From Oikopleura dioica (taxonomy: Eukaryota > Chordata > Appendicularia > Copelata > Oikopleuridae): DNA of 64,000 nucleotides. Positions 1-12,600 of the stretch are shown in pieces; the first letter of the stretch is position 1, and each line of letters starts with the position of its first letter. Under the pieces are notes generated by a model. The model ran no database searches. It had not been told where the DNA came from and saw only the letters and a program-made list of their open reading frames with translations. The translations under genes were made by a program, and so were the position numbers. Location of the stretch: NCBI GenBank assembly GCA_907165135.1, contig OU015568.1:15759208-15823207 (forward strand), in the 5' to 3' direction.

Positions 1-1660
1 TTGGACTTAATAATCTTGGTATTTTTTAAAAATGACAATTTTCTCAAAAAAAAACAAGATAATCGAAAAAGAACAAAGATTTATGGAAATCCGATCAGAT
101 TTTTGGCATGAAAAACCTTGCCATTATCCCATGAAAACCGATTTCTACGGTATTGATAACCCTAACCCTAACCCCATCCCTAATGAAATTTAGAAAAATT
201 TACGAAGAGCTTTGTTTGTGAAAATGACACATTTACCGAGCTTGGTCTCGTGAAAGTGTGGACTTCAAAAACTATCCACTGCAAAGTCAAAAAACTGACG
301 AGAGACTTTCTCCTTGAAAACAATCTCTTCAACAATCAGTTTCTCTACAGTAGGGCTTTAATGGAGTCCTTGAAATCGAAGACCTTTTTCTTAGCTAGTT
401 GGATAAGAGCGTCGACTGCGCCTGGATTCAGCAGAAGGATTTCTGGCTGGACTCTCGCTGAAGCTTGGAAACAAGGACAAGACCAGATGCCGATTTGCTA
501 TCCAGATTCATGTACGAAAAATAATATTTTTAATGATTAAAATTTCATCAGGGGTCAAGCACTTGGTTCAAGAAGACTCGGAATTGAGAGTTTCCTTGAG
601 ATCGAAAAATCGAGTTCTCTGCATTCAAAATTAGAAATAAATGTAAAAAAAAAACGATCTTACAGTGGCTTGAGATTGTAATACGAGGAAGGCGTGTTTA
701 GGGGACAAGCAAAGACAGTTTTGTGGTTTTTGCAAATTGAATTAAATACTGTCGCCGGGGCAACTGAGTACAGTTCCGCTCTTTTGTCGGGAAGCAGGCG
801 TAGACACTTTCCATTCATTTCTCAAGAATAAAGATCTCATTTATCGGCATCAATCTTGGCCATTTTTTTCTATCAAAAGACCGGTATCATGGAGCAAGAA
901 ATATCCTATTTTCAAAATTACAAAGAGCAGCCCGTAAAAAAGGCAGGAGATATTCGCTTCAATTTGAACGGTAGGTTTTCAAGATCAGAAATTAAACTAA
1001 AATATCCAAGCCGAGGAAAAGTCAAGAATCATTCCAGTTCGGGTAAACAGCAGTTACGGACATCGGCCTTTTTACGATACGATAATCGGGCGAGAAAATG
1101 TTCGAATCAACCACTGTCGAGATTTTCTTTCAAAAAATGGCATTGGTCTTTGAAGTATTTGTCTGTAACTCAATAAAATTATAAGCTGCACGAAAAAATG
1201 TTCAAAGAGAAAGTCTTCAAGTCAATAGCCCGTCCTCCCACAAAGTGGATGTTCCAAAGAGAGGCCCCGGAAATACTTGAAATGCATGAAATTCGTCCTC
1301 ACTGCCCAAATTTGTTCAATAGAATGGTACCTTAAAAGTTGATAAAAACTAATGTGCAGTTTTATTTATTCGAAATTTTTTCAATAAATATCAAAGAGGT
1401 TACTCAAATTGTCAATCAGAGTCCAATTGGCAAGGTCAGAACTCTATCATTTCTTTCTTGAAAAGTTAAACATAGCGAAAAGTCCATCATTTTTCAATAA
1501 TTATCATTCTTTACTGAGTCAAAAGACGTGATATAAATCGCACGGGCAAGCCCAGTTTAGTTTCAAAACATTCAAACACGTTCGAGGAGCAGCACTCGTA
1601 AATAACTAGTCGTAATCATTAGAGGAGCTAACTGCAACACGCACCTCCACCTAGCGCTGG
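1..1660. other. Upstream noncoding region, no recognised gene
   Basis: I see no gene I can support here. Two short open frames (250-540 and 856-1176, +) have no recognisable domain and no clear splice context. A short run of CCCTAA units (about 161-175) is a small interstitial telomere-like tract. The stretch is AT-rich with many poly-A runs. Confidence 0.5.
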
Positions 1661-1684
1661 CGGGTCAACTGACCCGTATAAAAG
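1661..1684 (+). promoter_or_regulatory. Palindrome plus TATA box of the repeat-domain gene
   Basis: CGGGTCAACTGACCCG at 1661-1676 is two 7-base inverted arms, CGGGTCA and TGACCCG, around AC. It runs straight into TATAAAAG (1677-1684), 54 bp before the ATG at 1738. The TATA spacing fits a start near 1710. The inverted GGTCA half-sites resemble nuclear-receptor or other dimeric factor sites, but the binding factor is not known. Confidence 0.6.
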
Positions 1685-1737
1685 AATGGAAGCCACGAAG
1701 ATAGGCGATAAGAGAGAGAAGGGCAGCACTAAGAAAG

Positions 1738-4700
1738 ATGAAGCTTTCATTAGCTGTCTTGTCTACTGTTTGTGCAAAAAGAGATCCAGAGTAAGTACAT
1801 CTAATTTGATTTAAAAATATGCCAGAAAAATAGAAGTGCGATATCTTTTTATTGGGATCGCTGATTTTCACAAGATATTTTGATCTTATTTTATCCCTAT
1901 TTTCCAGTGCTGAACGTCGCCTCGAGAAAATACGAGGAAAAGCAGCCGAGTACAAAACTTTCGCAGAAAACAATGACAATGTGAGCACCAAGCGCCTCAA
2001 AGTCATCAACGAGCGAGTTGATCGGCTTGTTTCCGACCTCGAAAGAATCGACGTGTCTGCATGTCCGAGCCCTGGAGTCGAGGAGGACAAATTTTCCGAA
2101 GGAGACGAGGAATTTAGCGAGCTCTGTGACGCTTCTGGAAAGTTTCCATCGATGGTGCGATCCTACGCACGTACGTTTGGATGCCAAGACGGTTTTCCAA
2201 ATCGAAACTTTCTGGAGAGACTTGTCAATCGATCCCACAAGCTCAAGCGAAAAACAAAAAAAGCTGCTAAATGCGATGCTCCAGCCGCAGTAACCACCGC
2301 CACCTCGATCGTCACTGGAACGCCATTCACCAATCCACCTATGCTTGAAATGTGCGACGAAGGGTTTCACGCTGAATGCGATGAGCTCACAAATTCCGAG
2401 ATCTACTTCGAGAATCAGTGGACTTGCCGAAACTGCTTCCGAGTGCGAGCAACTTATGGCCAAAACTCAGGCTTCAAATTCAACCCGGCAAAAGGCGATT
2501 TCGTTAGCGTCCGATTCACCGAGCCAGTTGTCTGGCAAACTTTCAACCATCCAGTCAAAAAGGTCACTGAAGTTGGTGATGATAACACCTGGAAGATCGA
2601 CTTCAAGCACGACGGAAACTTCATGAGCGGAATGATCTTCGAGGGTAATCTCCAAACGTCGGATGACAATCTTCACGTTGACGGAAACTGGATCATTGAG
2701 TCAGCTCAACAATGTAATTGCATAAGAGGTCCTCCTCCACCACCACCATGCTCCGAATCTGACCCATGCAAGGGCAAACTCGATTGCCAGACATTTATCA
2801 ATGCCTGTGAAGTCACTCCGTCGCGAAACAACAGAATCGCTACAATCGATGGCTCCAAAAGCTATTTGGTCTCGGCGGAAGTCCAGTGCGGCGAAAGCTC
2901 CGGTAACTGGGGCGGTATTGTCCATATCAACACAGGCTCAAGCAGAGAGGTGTTTGGGGACAGATACTTCACGTTGTGGGCGAGGCCCGATGGTGGAATT
3001 AAATTTAATGCTCCTCTAAAGGTAATGTTTGTTGCATGTTATGACATTTTTTAAATTACTCAAAACCGCATTGGCTAAAACGTGCTTCGAAATTCTAACG
3101 GTCGGGTTTAGAACAACGGCGAATTCCACGAAGTTGAGTACAACCACGAATGTACCCCTGGTGAGTGGAATACGTACACTGTCCTTCAGCAATACGTCGA
3201 CAGCGTCCTTGAGCTATCTGTAAGCGTAAACGAAGAAGTCCTTGGTACCCACGTTGTCCCCGTAAGGAAAGCTTTCCAAGGAGAGCTGTTTGTCGAAGTT
3301 GCGGGCGATTACCACCCTGCTGCTGACACTTTCAAAGTTCGAAACTTCTTCCACCAGACGTTCTCTCAACCAACCTCTCCCTGCGGTACACCAGTTGACC
3401 CCTGTGATGGAGATGATTCTTGCGACGCGCTCGTCTGGAACTGTCCTATCCGACCAGAATGGTCAAATCTTCTCGGAGAAGTTAAAGGCAATGCAGTTTA
3501 CTCTGCTTCCGTCGATGTTCTCTGTTGAAAAACCGACGGCCATGGCTGGGAAAATGTGATTCACATGACTCAAGGAACAAATCGAGATCAATTTGGCGAC
3601 GGATATTTCACGATCTGGCAACATGCTGACGGTCGACTAAAACTCAACGGACCGTTGAATGGAAATACTGAATTCGACGAGGTTGAATACTACGTCGACT
3701 GCGATGATGATTCCTGGACAAACATTGCTATTTCTCAGAAACCACTTGAAGGAGGACTTTTAGAACTGAGTATGTACCAAGATGGAGAACTCCTCGGCTC
3801 GAACCGAGTTCATTCTAGCGACGCTTTTAGCGGACCAATCAAGGTCTACGCTTCGAATCCGTTTATGCCTCCAGCGGACTTCTTCCAGATAAGAAACTTC
3901 ATTCATCGATCAGCTCCCTACGAGCCTGCTTCTTGTGATGCTACTGACCCATGCGATGGCATCCACGAGTGCGAAACATTCATCAATTCCTGTGCAGTCG
4001 CGCCCTGGCGAGGAACCCGCCTTGCAGAACCAAACGCTCACGATCAATTCAAGATCTCCGCTGAAGTTTTCTGCACCGATCGAGTTGCGTCGAACTGGGA
4101 AAATGTGCTTCACGTTCATACTGGAACCAATCGAGAGAAATTCGGCGATCGATATTTTACGATTTGGAAGCAAGGAGGACACGCGGATAGAATTCGTATT
4201 GTCGCACCTGCATTTGACAATCCTCATTATGAGCTAAACGCGTACGTCGATTGCGCTCCTGGATGGCACACGTTTACCGTTCAACAATCCAAATTTGATG
4301 GAAACAAGATGAACCTTGAGATCATTTTCGACGGGGATGTGGTTGAGTCCCAAGTTGTCGAGAAAAACAATCTCTACAGCGGTCCTCTCTTTGTAGACGT
4401 CTCCAACGAATTCGCGTGGCCCGCTGCGTACGATCACCTCGTCCGAAACTTTTTCCATCAAAACATCGCCTGTGCTGATCCATGCGTTGGCAAAGAAAAC
4501 TGCCAGACAATTGTGAACGAGTGCGAAATCCTTCCGGTAACGAATACGAAGATCATGGAAGTTGAGGCATCGCTCAATTTCAAAGCTTCAGTCGAAGTTC
4601 TTTGCGACCACTCGTTGCCACTTGACGGTCAATGGAAGAATATTTTCCATATGACCGGCGGTGAGAATTATGGCTCGCCAGGAGATCGAACTTTCGCCAT

Positions 4701-6732
4701 GTTCCGCTCAAGGAATGATAATCAATTGCTCATAACAGTTAACGACCCAGCTGGAAGCAATCACCAAAAATACGTCTATGACGAGTGCAGCCAGGGAAGA
4801 TGGAACGAATATTCCGTTGAAGTCCGTCAAGTTGAAAATAACCCGTCTCTCGTTCGATATGTTCTGAGTGTCAACGAACGAGAAGTTCTCGAAGGTTTCT
4901 ACTCGCGAGACGGAACTTTGTCCGAAGGTCCTATCCACGTTTATGCAGCTGATGACTATTATCAGACTGCAACAGCTCATGCTATCCGAAACTTCTATTA
5001 TCAGACGTTCGATGAGCTTGATGGTATATCTTGTGATGATCCAACCGATCCTTGTGAAGAAGAAGGACTCGATAACTGCAACACAATAGTTGATAGCTGT
5101 CCGGTCGCTCCAGAGCCAAATAAACAAATTGGAACCGTCGATGCATCGCTCAACTACAAACTATCCGTTGACGTTCTCTGCAGTCACATGATGCCTCTTG
5201 ATGGTCAGTGGAAAAACATCTTCCACGTTACTGGAGGAGAGAACTATGGACAACCAGGAGACCGAACATTCGCCATGTTCCGGAATCGAAACGAAAACAA
5301 ACTTCTCATCGTAGCCAACGATCCCAACGGAAGCAACCATCAAAGCATCCGATACGTAGACTGCAACGATGGCGAGTGGAACACGTATTCTCTTGAAGTG
5401 AGACAAGATGAGACCTCAATTAACATACTCAAATACGCCATTTTCATCGACGGGGTTGAAATCGATGCCGGACTTTACAGCAAAGACGGTGCACTCACCG
5501 AGGGCGATCTCAAAGTATTCGTTTCTGATGATTACTACGATTCAGCCCTTACCTTCCCTGTTCGAAACTTTTTCTATCAAACATTTGACGAAATCGAAGA
5601 AGTGGCTTGCGAGAATTCTACCGATCCCTGCGATGGCCTTGAAAACTGCACAACAGTTGTGGATAGCTGCCCGATCAATCCGAAGAAAAATGTCGAAGTC
5701 GGAACTATCAGTGCTTCCCTCAACTACAAGTTCTCAGCTGATGTTCTTTGCAGCCATACTATGCCTCTTGATGGCCAGTGGAAGAACATTATTCATGTAA
5801 CGGGAGGAGAGAACTACGGAAATCCCGGTGATCGAACATTCGCCATGTTCCGAAATCGAAACGAAAACAAGCTTCTTATCGTTGCTAACGACCCCACTGG
5901 AAGCAACCACCAAAGCATAAGATACGTTGACTGCAACGATGGCGAATGGAACACATATTCTGTCGAGGTTCGTCAGGATGAGACTTCAATCAATATTCTA
6001 AAATACACTATCAGCATTGATGATGTTCAAATTGATGAAGGCATCTACAGCAGAGACGGCGCCCTGGCAGAGGGTGATCTCCAAGTCTTCGTTTCCGACG
6101 ATTACTACGATTCCGGCATCGCATTCGCGGTCCGAAATGTTTTCTTCCAAACTTTCGATGAGCTTGAAGCGATCTCTTGCTCATCTCCAACGGATCCCTG
6201 CGATGGACTTGAAAATTGCAGCACAGTCATTGATAGCTGCCCAGTTAGTCCAAAAAAGAATACTCAAGTCGGAACTGTCAGCGCTGCAATCAATTACAAA
6301 GTATCTGTAGATCTTCTTTGCAGTCATCTTCAGCCGCTTGATGGACAATGGAAGAATATTTTCCACGTGACTGGAGGAGATAACTATGGGGCACCAGGAG
6401 ACCGAACATTTGCCATATTCCGTAAACGAAACGAGAACAAGCTGCTCATCGTTGCCAACGATCCAAATGGAAGCAATCACCAAAGCGTCAAATACGTCGA
6501 CTGCAACGATGGTGACTGGAACACGTATTCGCTTGAAGTCCGGCAAGATGACGACTCTCTTTCAACTCTTCTTTACGAAATCACCATCGACGGCGTTAAA
6601 GTCGACGAAGGCAGTTACGGCATCGAAGGAGCTTTGACCGAGGGCGATCTTCAAGTTTTTGTCTCTGATGATTTCTACGATTCTGGTATTGCTTTCTCTG
6701 TTCGAAATTTGTTCTTCCAAACCTTCGAATAA
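1738..6732 (+). CDS. Secreted seven-repeat protein, oikosin-like (house protein candidate)
   Basis: Three exons, 1738-1790, 1908-3021 and 3112-6732, joined by GT-AG introns, give 1595 codons in one frame. The first exon encodes a hydrophobic signal-like start (MKLSLAVLSTVCA). A charged, partly coiled-coil N-terminal region with Cys pairs follows, then a proline run near 2730. Seven units then repeat every 530-640 bp, beginning near 2760, 3400, 3948, 4480, 5048, 5626 and 6196. Each unit opens with DPCxGxxxCxTxxxxCxxxP and continues into about 130 residues with a conserved HxTGG...GDRTFAMFR...W core, reminiscent of the farnesoic-acid-methyltransferase (FAMeT) type beta-sandwich. Repeats 4-7 are nearly identical, so they duplicated recently. 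Tandem Cys domains behind a signal peptide fit larvacean oikosins, which build the filter house. That identity is inferred from architecture, not from a match. Oddity: an in-frame TGA at 3526-3528 inside repeat 2. Confidence 0.7.
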
Positions 6733-7109
6733 GAAGTTTATCTTTAATTGAGTTCAAACTTTGCCCTAATTAAAAAAAATCAACGAAAATATTCCTCAAA
6801 TGACTGTTTTATCCTAAAGAATATATTTATTATTATTTAATAATTATTTAAGGACCCCCCCCCCCCGTATCTAGATATAATTATATCTATCTAACTATAT
6901 CTTGAATAATAGACAGAAAGCCTCAACTGTGATGGGAAATTTCTTAGATGAAGATTTTGTTATAGAGCAAACGAAGATTGTAGACTGTGTACCAAGACTC
7001 ACTCAATGAGTAAATATTTTTGCAGAAACTTACTGCCAGTAAGTAGTTATTCTTGTGAACAAATTCTAAAGTATCCTTCTTGTGGTATGTTCAACATCAT
7101 TTTTGAAAA
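6733..7109. other. Intergenic, poly-C tract
   Basis: AT-rich spacer. TTAAGGACC leads into a poly-C run near 6854, resembling the end of the TTAA-flanked element at 61557. From about 6950 the sequence resembles the stretch upstream of the second kinase copy (about 9510-9600), so the tandem duplication includes this 5' flank. A candidate trans-splice acceptor (TTTTTGCAG) lies near 7017-7025. Confidence 0.4.
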
Positions 7110-7678
7110 ATGAAAGTATCTTCGCATCCAAAAGAAGTAACAAGAGAAGCAGTTGAGAAATGGGTGGTCGATTTTAAAAAGAAATTGAAGAGAACTAGCA
7201 GCAGAGATGATTTAGACAGGTTGATTTTGTCTGTGGAGAGAAAAGATTTTGAATTTTTTCATTATGCTGACTGGGATGCTGTTATTTTTGAAAATGGAAA
7301 AGGAGAAGTTTCTGGACCCCTTATTAAAGAAGAATGGGCGATAACTTCATTTCAAAAAATGATCCTCGACAATAATCCCAAACTAGAAGGTAGAAAGATT
7401 CGACGGTCAGAACTCAAAGAAGAAACTGGAGAATGGATTCTTGATCAACGTCTTGAAGAAAAGTTATTTCTTCTGGGGGAGAAGCGATTGTTTTAGAAGA
7501 AAAATTTGGAGAATTGGAAGTTGGTGTTCGGGTTCAGGCCTTTGACTCGACGCTGTTTGCTGACAACAAAGATGAGTTGGCGTTTTTAGTTCATCTTTCA
7601 AAAGGTAACTTTAATTTTACTTATTTTTGATAAACTTTCAGATTACGAAATCGCTGAAAACCGCGAAGAAGACGACGC

Positions 7679-7686
7679 GCCTGTTA
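7679..7686. repeat. Target duplication, left, of kinase-exon MITE
   Basis: GCCTGTTA, identical to 8149-8156. Confidence 0.9.
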
Positions 7687-8148
7687 CAGGGTTTGAAAAG
7701 ACACAAATTTTGATTGAGCATGAGCACGACTGAGCATTGGCGTGCTCATATTAAGCTGAGCCTGAGCATGATTGAGCAACCGCCTGCTCGAATTTCCGGG
7801 AACGGTCGGACTCATTACCAAAATGTTTGGTAACCCATTACCAATTTTCGGTAGTCGATTATTAATTAATTTTAACTTTTTCGCCAAGTTTATGAATAAA
7901 ACACCCCACAAGTTTTCTATTATACAGGCGCGGAGCGCACACTTGCTCTTTGAATGAAAAAATTGCCACTTTTTTGACGAATTTGGTAATGCATTACCAA
8001 AATTGGTAATGGGTTACCACAATTGGTAATGGGGATCAATTGGTAATGAGTCCGACCGTTTCCCCAAATTTCGCTGAGCCTGAGCACGCTGAGCATGCTC
8101 AGAGCTCATGCTCAGTGCTCTGAGCATGCTCGGACTTTTCAAACCCTG
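7687..8148. mobile_element. hAT-type MITE in kinase exon 2, TSD GCCTGTTA
   Basis: The 462-bp element begins CAGGGTTTGAAAAG and ends CTTTTCAAACCCTG (perfect inverted termini). It is flanked by exact 8-bp duplications GCCTGTTA at 7679-7686 and 8149-8156. Removing it restores the exon seen in the right kinase copy, so the empty site is visible in this same window. CAGGG termini and an 8-bp duplication define the hAT superfamily. There is no transposase, so it is non-autonomous. Its arms are rich in TGAGC/GCTCA units, like the element at 56839. A second element is nested inside. Confidence 0.9.
7797..8064. mobile_element. Nested MITE inside the hAT MITE
   Basis: Inverted termini GGGAACGGTCGGACTCATTACC and the complementary end GGTAATGAGTCCGACCGTTTCCC bound 268 bp inside the larger MITE. 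Flanks are CGAATTTC (7789-7796) and CAAATTTC (8065-8072), a 7/8 match to an 8-bp duplication, so this too is probably hAT-type and older. The interior holds several GGTAATG/CATTACC units. Confidence 0.7.
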
Positions 8149-8939
8149 GCCTGTTATCCCTGTTCATCAAAACTTGATCAAAAACTTCTGCAACATCGAA
8201 GTTTACTCGAGCATGGACGAGCAAAGAGATGACTGCCTTGGATGGATTACGATAATGGAGAAATGCGACTCCGACTTGAGAAGCAGATTGAAAAACGAAG
8301 ATTTGAGTTTAGAAGCGAGGAAGAAAATTGCGATCGGAGTTCATTTGGGAATAAATTATTTGGAGAGCATTGGAATTGACCATCGCGATCAAAAACCTGA
8401 AAATATTCTATTGAAAAATGGAGAATGCAGATGGATTGATTTTGGGACAATAGAAGAAAAAACTGGAAGGGAGAGTTACCGAAGAATGGGCTACGCGAGA
8501 AGAGGGAGCAAATATAGAAGCTATTCGCATTTACGTAAGTTTTGAATTTGAGTTATTTGAAAATTATTTGCTAATCTTATTTTTTCAAAGGTGCTGGGTC
8601 TGCTGCATTTTCATGCAGTTTGCAACTTTTCGGACACTATGGAGGCGTCGAATCAGCACTTCACGTTTTGATTTTATGCGATTGGAAAACAGCCTGGAGC
8701 CTTCTGTTCAAACCGATCGAAGGGGGCTGACCGGACTGACCAGAGTGTAATATGGGCAACGTGAGGTGCTAAGTCCGAAAGAATGAGGCAAGTGCAGGTG
8801 GGTAGGACTAGACACCAAATGAAGACATGCGAGGAATATTGACATTGATTCTTCCGCTTCAGTCCGAAAGTTATGAAGATAGGCAAATTTATCCGTCTTA
8901 TTCCAAAGGCGCTGAAAACGTCGGTATGCTGAAAACGTC

Positions 8940-9400
8940 GTGTATCCATTGATTTCGTCTTCCGTGACCATGTTGGTAACTCCGGTTTTAAATGAGCAGA
9001 AATTATGCCGACTTTCTGAGTCTGGAAATCAAGCGCGTTTGGACTAGAGCGCTCCAGAACAAGAACGGTTGGTGGTCGCTCAAACCACGCAGTCGCAGTG
9101 TCGTTGAAGTCGTAGCCATCCACCTTGGAGAACATGTTCCGATCCCAAATGAATCCGACTTGTTCCTTGCTTGAAGTTGTTCCTTGGCGCTCTCCAGTGA
9201 ACCAATCGTACTTGTCGACGGCTGCGTCGATGTCGTTAACGAGACTTAGGAATGCCGTCTCAGAAATATCTCTTATTTCCTAATCTTGAATTATTTTTGC
9301 CGAATAATTATTGAATTTGCGTGGATAGTAGCAATATCGTAGCGCTGGAGGATCTCGACGATTTGGTTTTTGACAGGCTCTTTTCCGTATTTTGTCATAT
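8940..9400 (-). pseudogene. DNase I-like gene, left (degenerate) copy
   Basis: Left relic of the DNase gene at 12856-14468. The stretch matches the KYGKEPVKNQIVEIL exon (about 9330-9397) and the first part of the large exon (about 8940-9285). The frame breaks after AHLKPE, and the C-terminal half with the GDFNADC and SDHFPVEF catalytic motifs is missing. The N-terminal secreted region is also gone: homology stops at about 9397. The intron between the two exon relics starts GC, as in the right copy. Copying with later loss is the simplest reading. Confidence 0.75.
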
Positions 9401-9661
9401 AAAAGTCTATAAAATAGACTATAATGGCGCATAGCCTATGCGGCATAGGGTTAAAAAGTCCGGCAATACCGAGAAAAACACGAGAAAAAAAAACAAAGTT
9501 TGACCTTCTCATAGAGCAAACGCAAAATCGACGTGTGCAAATTGCGCGAGATTCACTCACTAAGTAAATATTTCTTGCAGAAAGTCATTCTTGTGCGGAA
9601 GTTTTCAATTTTTCTTTAACTTACGATTTCTTCTTCGACGCTCAACATTTCGTTTGAAAAA

Positions 9662-12600
9662 ATGCACGTCTCTTCTCATCCAAAATAATTGACAAGAGAA
9701 GCTGTTGAGAAATGGCTCGAGGAGTTTATATATAAATTGAAGAGAACGACGAGCAGAGATGATTTGGACAGATTGATTTTGTCGGTGGAGAGATATGAGT
9801 TTAAAGATATATGGTGTGCTGGATGGAAGGAGGTTACTTTTGAAAATGGAAAAGGCGTAGTTTCTGGTGGAAAGTATAATATAAATGAAAAATGGCCGAT
9901 AAATTCATTTCAAAAAATGATTCTCGACAAAAATCCGGTACTCGAAGGAAGGGAAATTCAACGGTCAGAACTGAAAGAAGAAACTGGAGAATGGATTCTC
10001 GATCCTCTTCTTGAACAAAAAGTTATTTCTTCTGGAGGAGAAGCGATTGTATTTGAAGAAAATTTTGGAGAATTGGAAGTGGCTGTTCGGGTTCAGGCTT
10101 TTGATTCGGCGCTGTTTGTTGAGAAAAAGGAACAGTTGGAGTTTGAGATTCATCTTTCGAAAGGTAATTTTAGTTTTGCTAATTTTTGATAAATTTGGGT
10201 TAAACCAATTTCTGGAAGTGATTTATTGGATCAGGGTTTTGATTGGCCGGTAGGCCAAATACAGCAATCTTATTGGTAATCCAAAAATGCACTTCCATAA
10301 ATTGGTTTAGTCCATAAATTTAGGCACAAACCAAAATAAGTATGTCTGGAGCTAGGACGTGACAGCGTAGGACCAAATCACAAAGTATCATACATTAAAG
10401 TAAGATTTAATATTCTCATTGGAAAAAAAGAATCGTTTGATGTTCTTAGTGGAAAAAAAGAAAAATTTAAGATCCTTATTTGAAAAAAAGTAAGTGATTT
10501 TTAGGAGGGCCAATAAGATTGCTGTATTTGGCCTACCGGCCAATAAGAAACCCAAACTTTTTTAATACTTACTAGTATCACCGATCCAATTTTGCACAGT
10601 CCTGACTTGGATTTACATTATAATTTTATACTTCAATGGGGTAAAACCAATTTTTGGAAAATTTAATTTTGGAGAAATGAATTTTGAAACGATTAGTGTA
10701 GAACAAGTTAGTAGAGAAACGATTAGTGTGGATAGAGTTATTTTGAAACGACTTATTTTGGAAGAACTAATTTTGGAAGTGATTTTATGGACAGGGTTTT
10801 GATTGGCCGGTAGGCCAAATACGGCAATCTTATTGGTCATCCAAAAATGATTTTTGGAGACTTGGATTTCCAAAATTAACCGGTCCTAGATTATTTTTTA
10901 AAAATTAATCAAAAAAAAAATCATTTTTCCAAAATTAATCGTTTCAAAATTCATTTCTCCAAAATTAAATTTTCCGAAAATTGGTTTAGACCCTTCAATG
11001 TATGATACTTTCTTATTCGATCCTTCAATGTATGATACTTTCTTACTTGGTCCTACGGTGTCACGTCCAAGCTCCAGACTTACTGACTTTGGTTAGCCCC
11101 TAAATTTAAGATTACGAAATCGCTCAAAACAACAAAAGGGATGACGCTCCAGTCATCCCTGTTCATCCAAACGTGATCAAACATTTCTGCAACATAGAAA
11201 TTTACTCAATCAAAGACGAGAAAAGAGAGGACTGCATTGGATGGATTACGATTATGGAAAATGCGACTCAGATTTGAGAAGCAGGTTGAAGAATGAAGAT
11301 TTGAATTTAGAAGCGAGGAAGAAAATTGCGATCGGAGTTCAAGCGGGAAGTGAGTATTTGGAGAGTATTGGAATTGAACATTACGATCGGAAGCCTGAGA
11401 ACATTTTATTAAAAAATGAAGAATGCAAATGGATCGATTTCGGGATAATTTGGGAACATACTGGTAGGGAGAGCTACAGAAGAATGGGTTACACAAGGAA
11501 AGGGAGAAAATACATATTCTCTCTGTATTTATGTAAGTTTTGAATTTGAGTTATTTGAAAATTTTTTGCTCATCTTTCTATTTTTTCTAAGATGCTGGTT
11601 CTGCTGCATTTTCAAGGGGTGAGCAAATTTGTGAAGATGGACTAGGAGATACATCACCACTCCACGTTTTGATTCTTTGCGACTGGAAAACAGCCTGGAG
11701 CCTTCTTTTCAAACCGATCGAAAAAGACGAGAGAGAGAAAATAGAAGAAGAACTAAGGGTAAGAGCGTCTTATTTCTAATGAATTTCATCCAGGAATATT
11801 TCTAGAAATTTCATGCTGAGTGGCTCTCAAACAACTTTCACTTATCCGAAAAAATCAAAAAAGTGTCAAAAATCATTTCTCTTAAAAACGTGGCTCCTGA
11901 TTTTTGCCTGGACGATCCAAACTTGACGAAGTCTTCGGCAATGGCCAATCTGAAACAAAAACTGACAAGACAGATCAATTTCGACTTCAAAAACGTGACG
12001 AAAAATGTTTTAAACCAAAAAGAAAGCAATCTCTGCGTCCCCATTTCAGTTTCAGTTCTTCTAAGATGGGCGGTGAAAAATGATTTGAAACCTGAAAATT
12101 GGAAAATGGAAAAATATTTTACTCTCGAAACAATCTTCACTCTTCTGACAATGATAATTTATCCGCGAAGTTTGGCTGGCTTCAATCTCAATCCGAGAAA
12201 AGAAGAACGGAAATTTCAAGAAAACGAAATTGAATTGCTTCTCAGAAGAATGAAATTCCAAACTTATTTTAATAAAAGTGGATGGAAAATTATCAGCAGG
12301 TTGAGTTTGATAAATGCGAACTTCGATTTTGAAAAAGGTTTTAAAAATAGTCAAATTAATCATTCTACATATTTTTAGTCCTTCTGCATCTAACCTTAAC
12401 ATTCTCCCGTCCCTTAACCGTCACCGGCGCCTACTTAAATCCCGACGGCTCAATATTTTTCCACCAAATGGTTCTCGATCGAATCGAAAACTCCGAATTC
12501 ATTCTCCAAAACACTCTCATCGACCATTCGGGGTCTCAAATCAGGATTCCTCTTTCTCGCGAATTCTACGTCGAATACCACTTCATGGAAGATTGCTTCA

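Larger units (their letters stand above)
7110..8722 (+). pseudogene. Kinase-like gene, left (decayed) copy
   Basis: Left copy of the gene at 9662-12746. Exons: 7110-7604, 7642-8534 (interrupted by a transposon) and 8591-about 8722. Kinase hallmarks are a glycine-rich SGGEAIV loop in the second half of exon 1, a catalytic loop HRDQKPENIL near 8380-8415 and the IDFG metal-binding motif near 8435. Breaks: one A is missing from a run near 7457-7463 relative to the right copy, ending the frame at 7494; a 462-bp hAT-type MITE sits in exon 2; and homology to the right copy stops at about 8722, so the C-terminal half is absent. HRD and DFG residues are still present, so decay looks recent or the gene was active until the insertion. 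Confidence 0.75.

Noticed and set aside
250-1176. Two open frames of 96 and 106 aa at the left end
   Set aside because: No domain, signal, splice site or repeat supports them; composition is typical of chance frames.
1897-2463. 188-aa minus-strand ORF opposite the N-terminus of the secreted repeat gene
   Set aside because: It lies opposite exon 2 of a gene with clear splice sites and signal peptide; no independent evidence.
3526-3528. Reading the internal TGA as proof of selenocysteine
   Set aside because: No SECIS element was identified and the corresponding residue in other repeats is not a redox Cys; point mutation or error is simpler.
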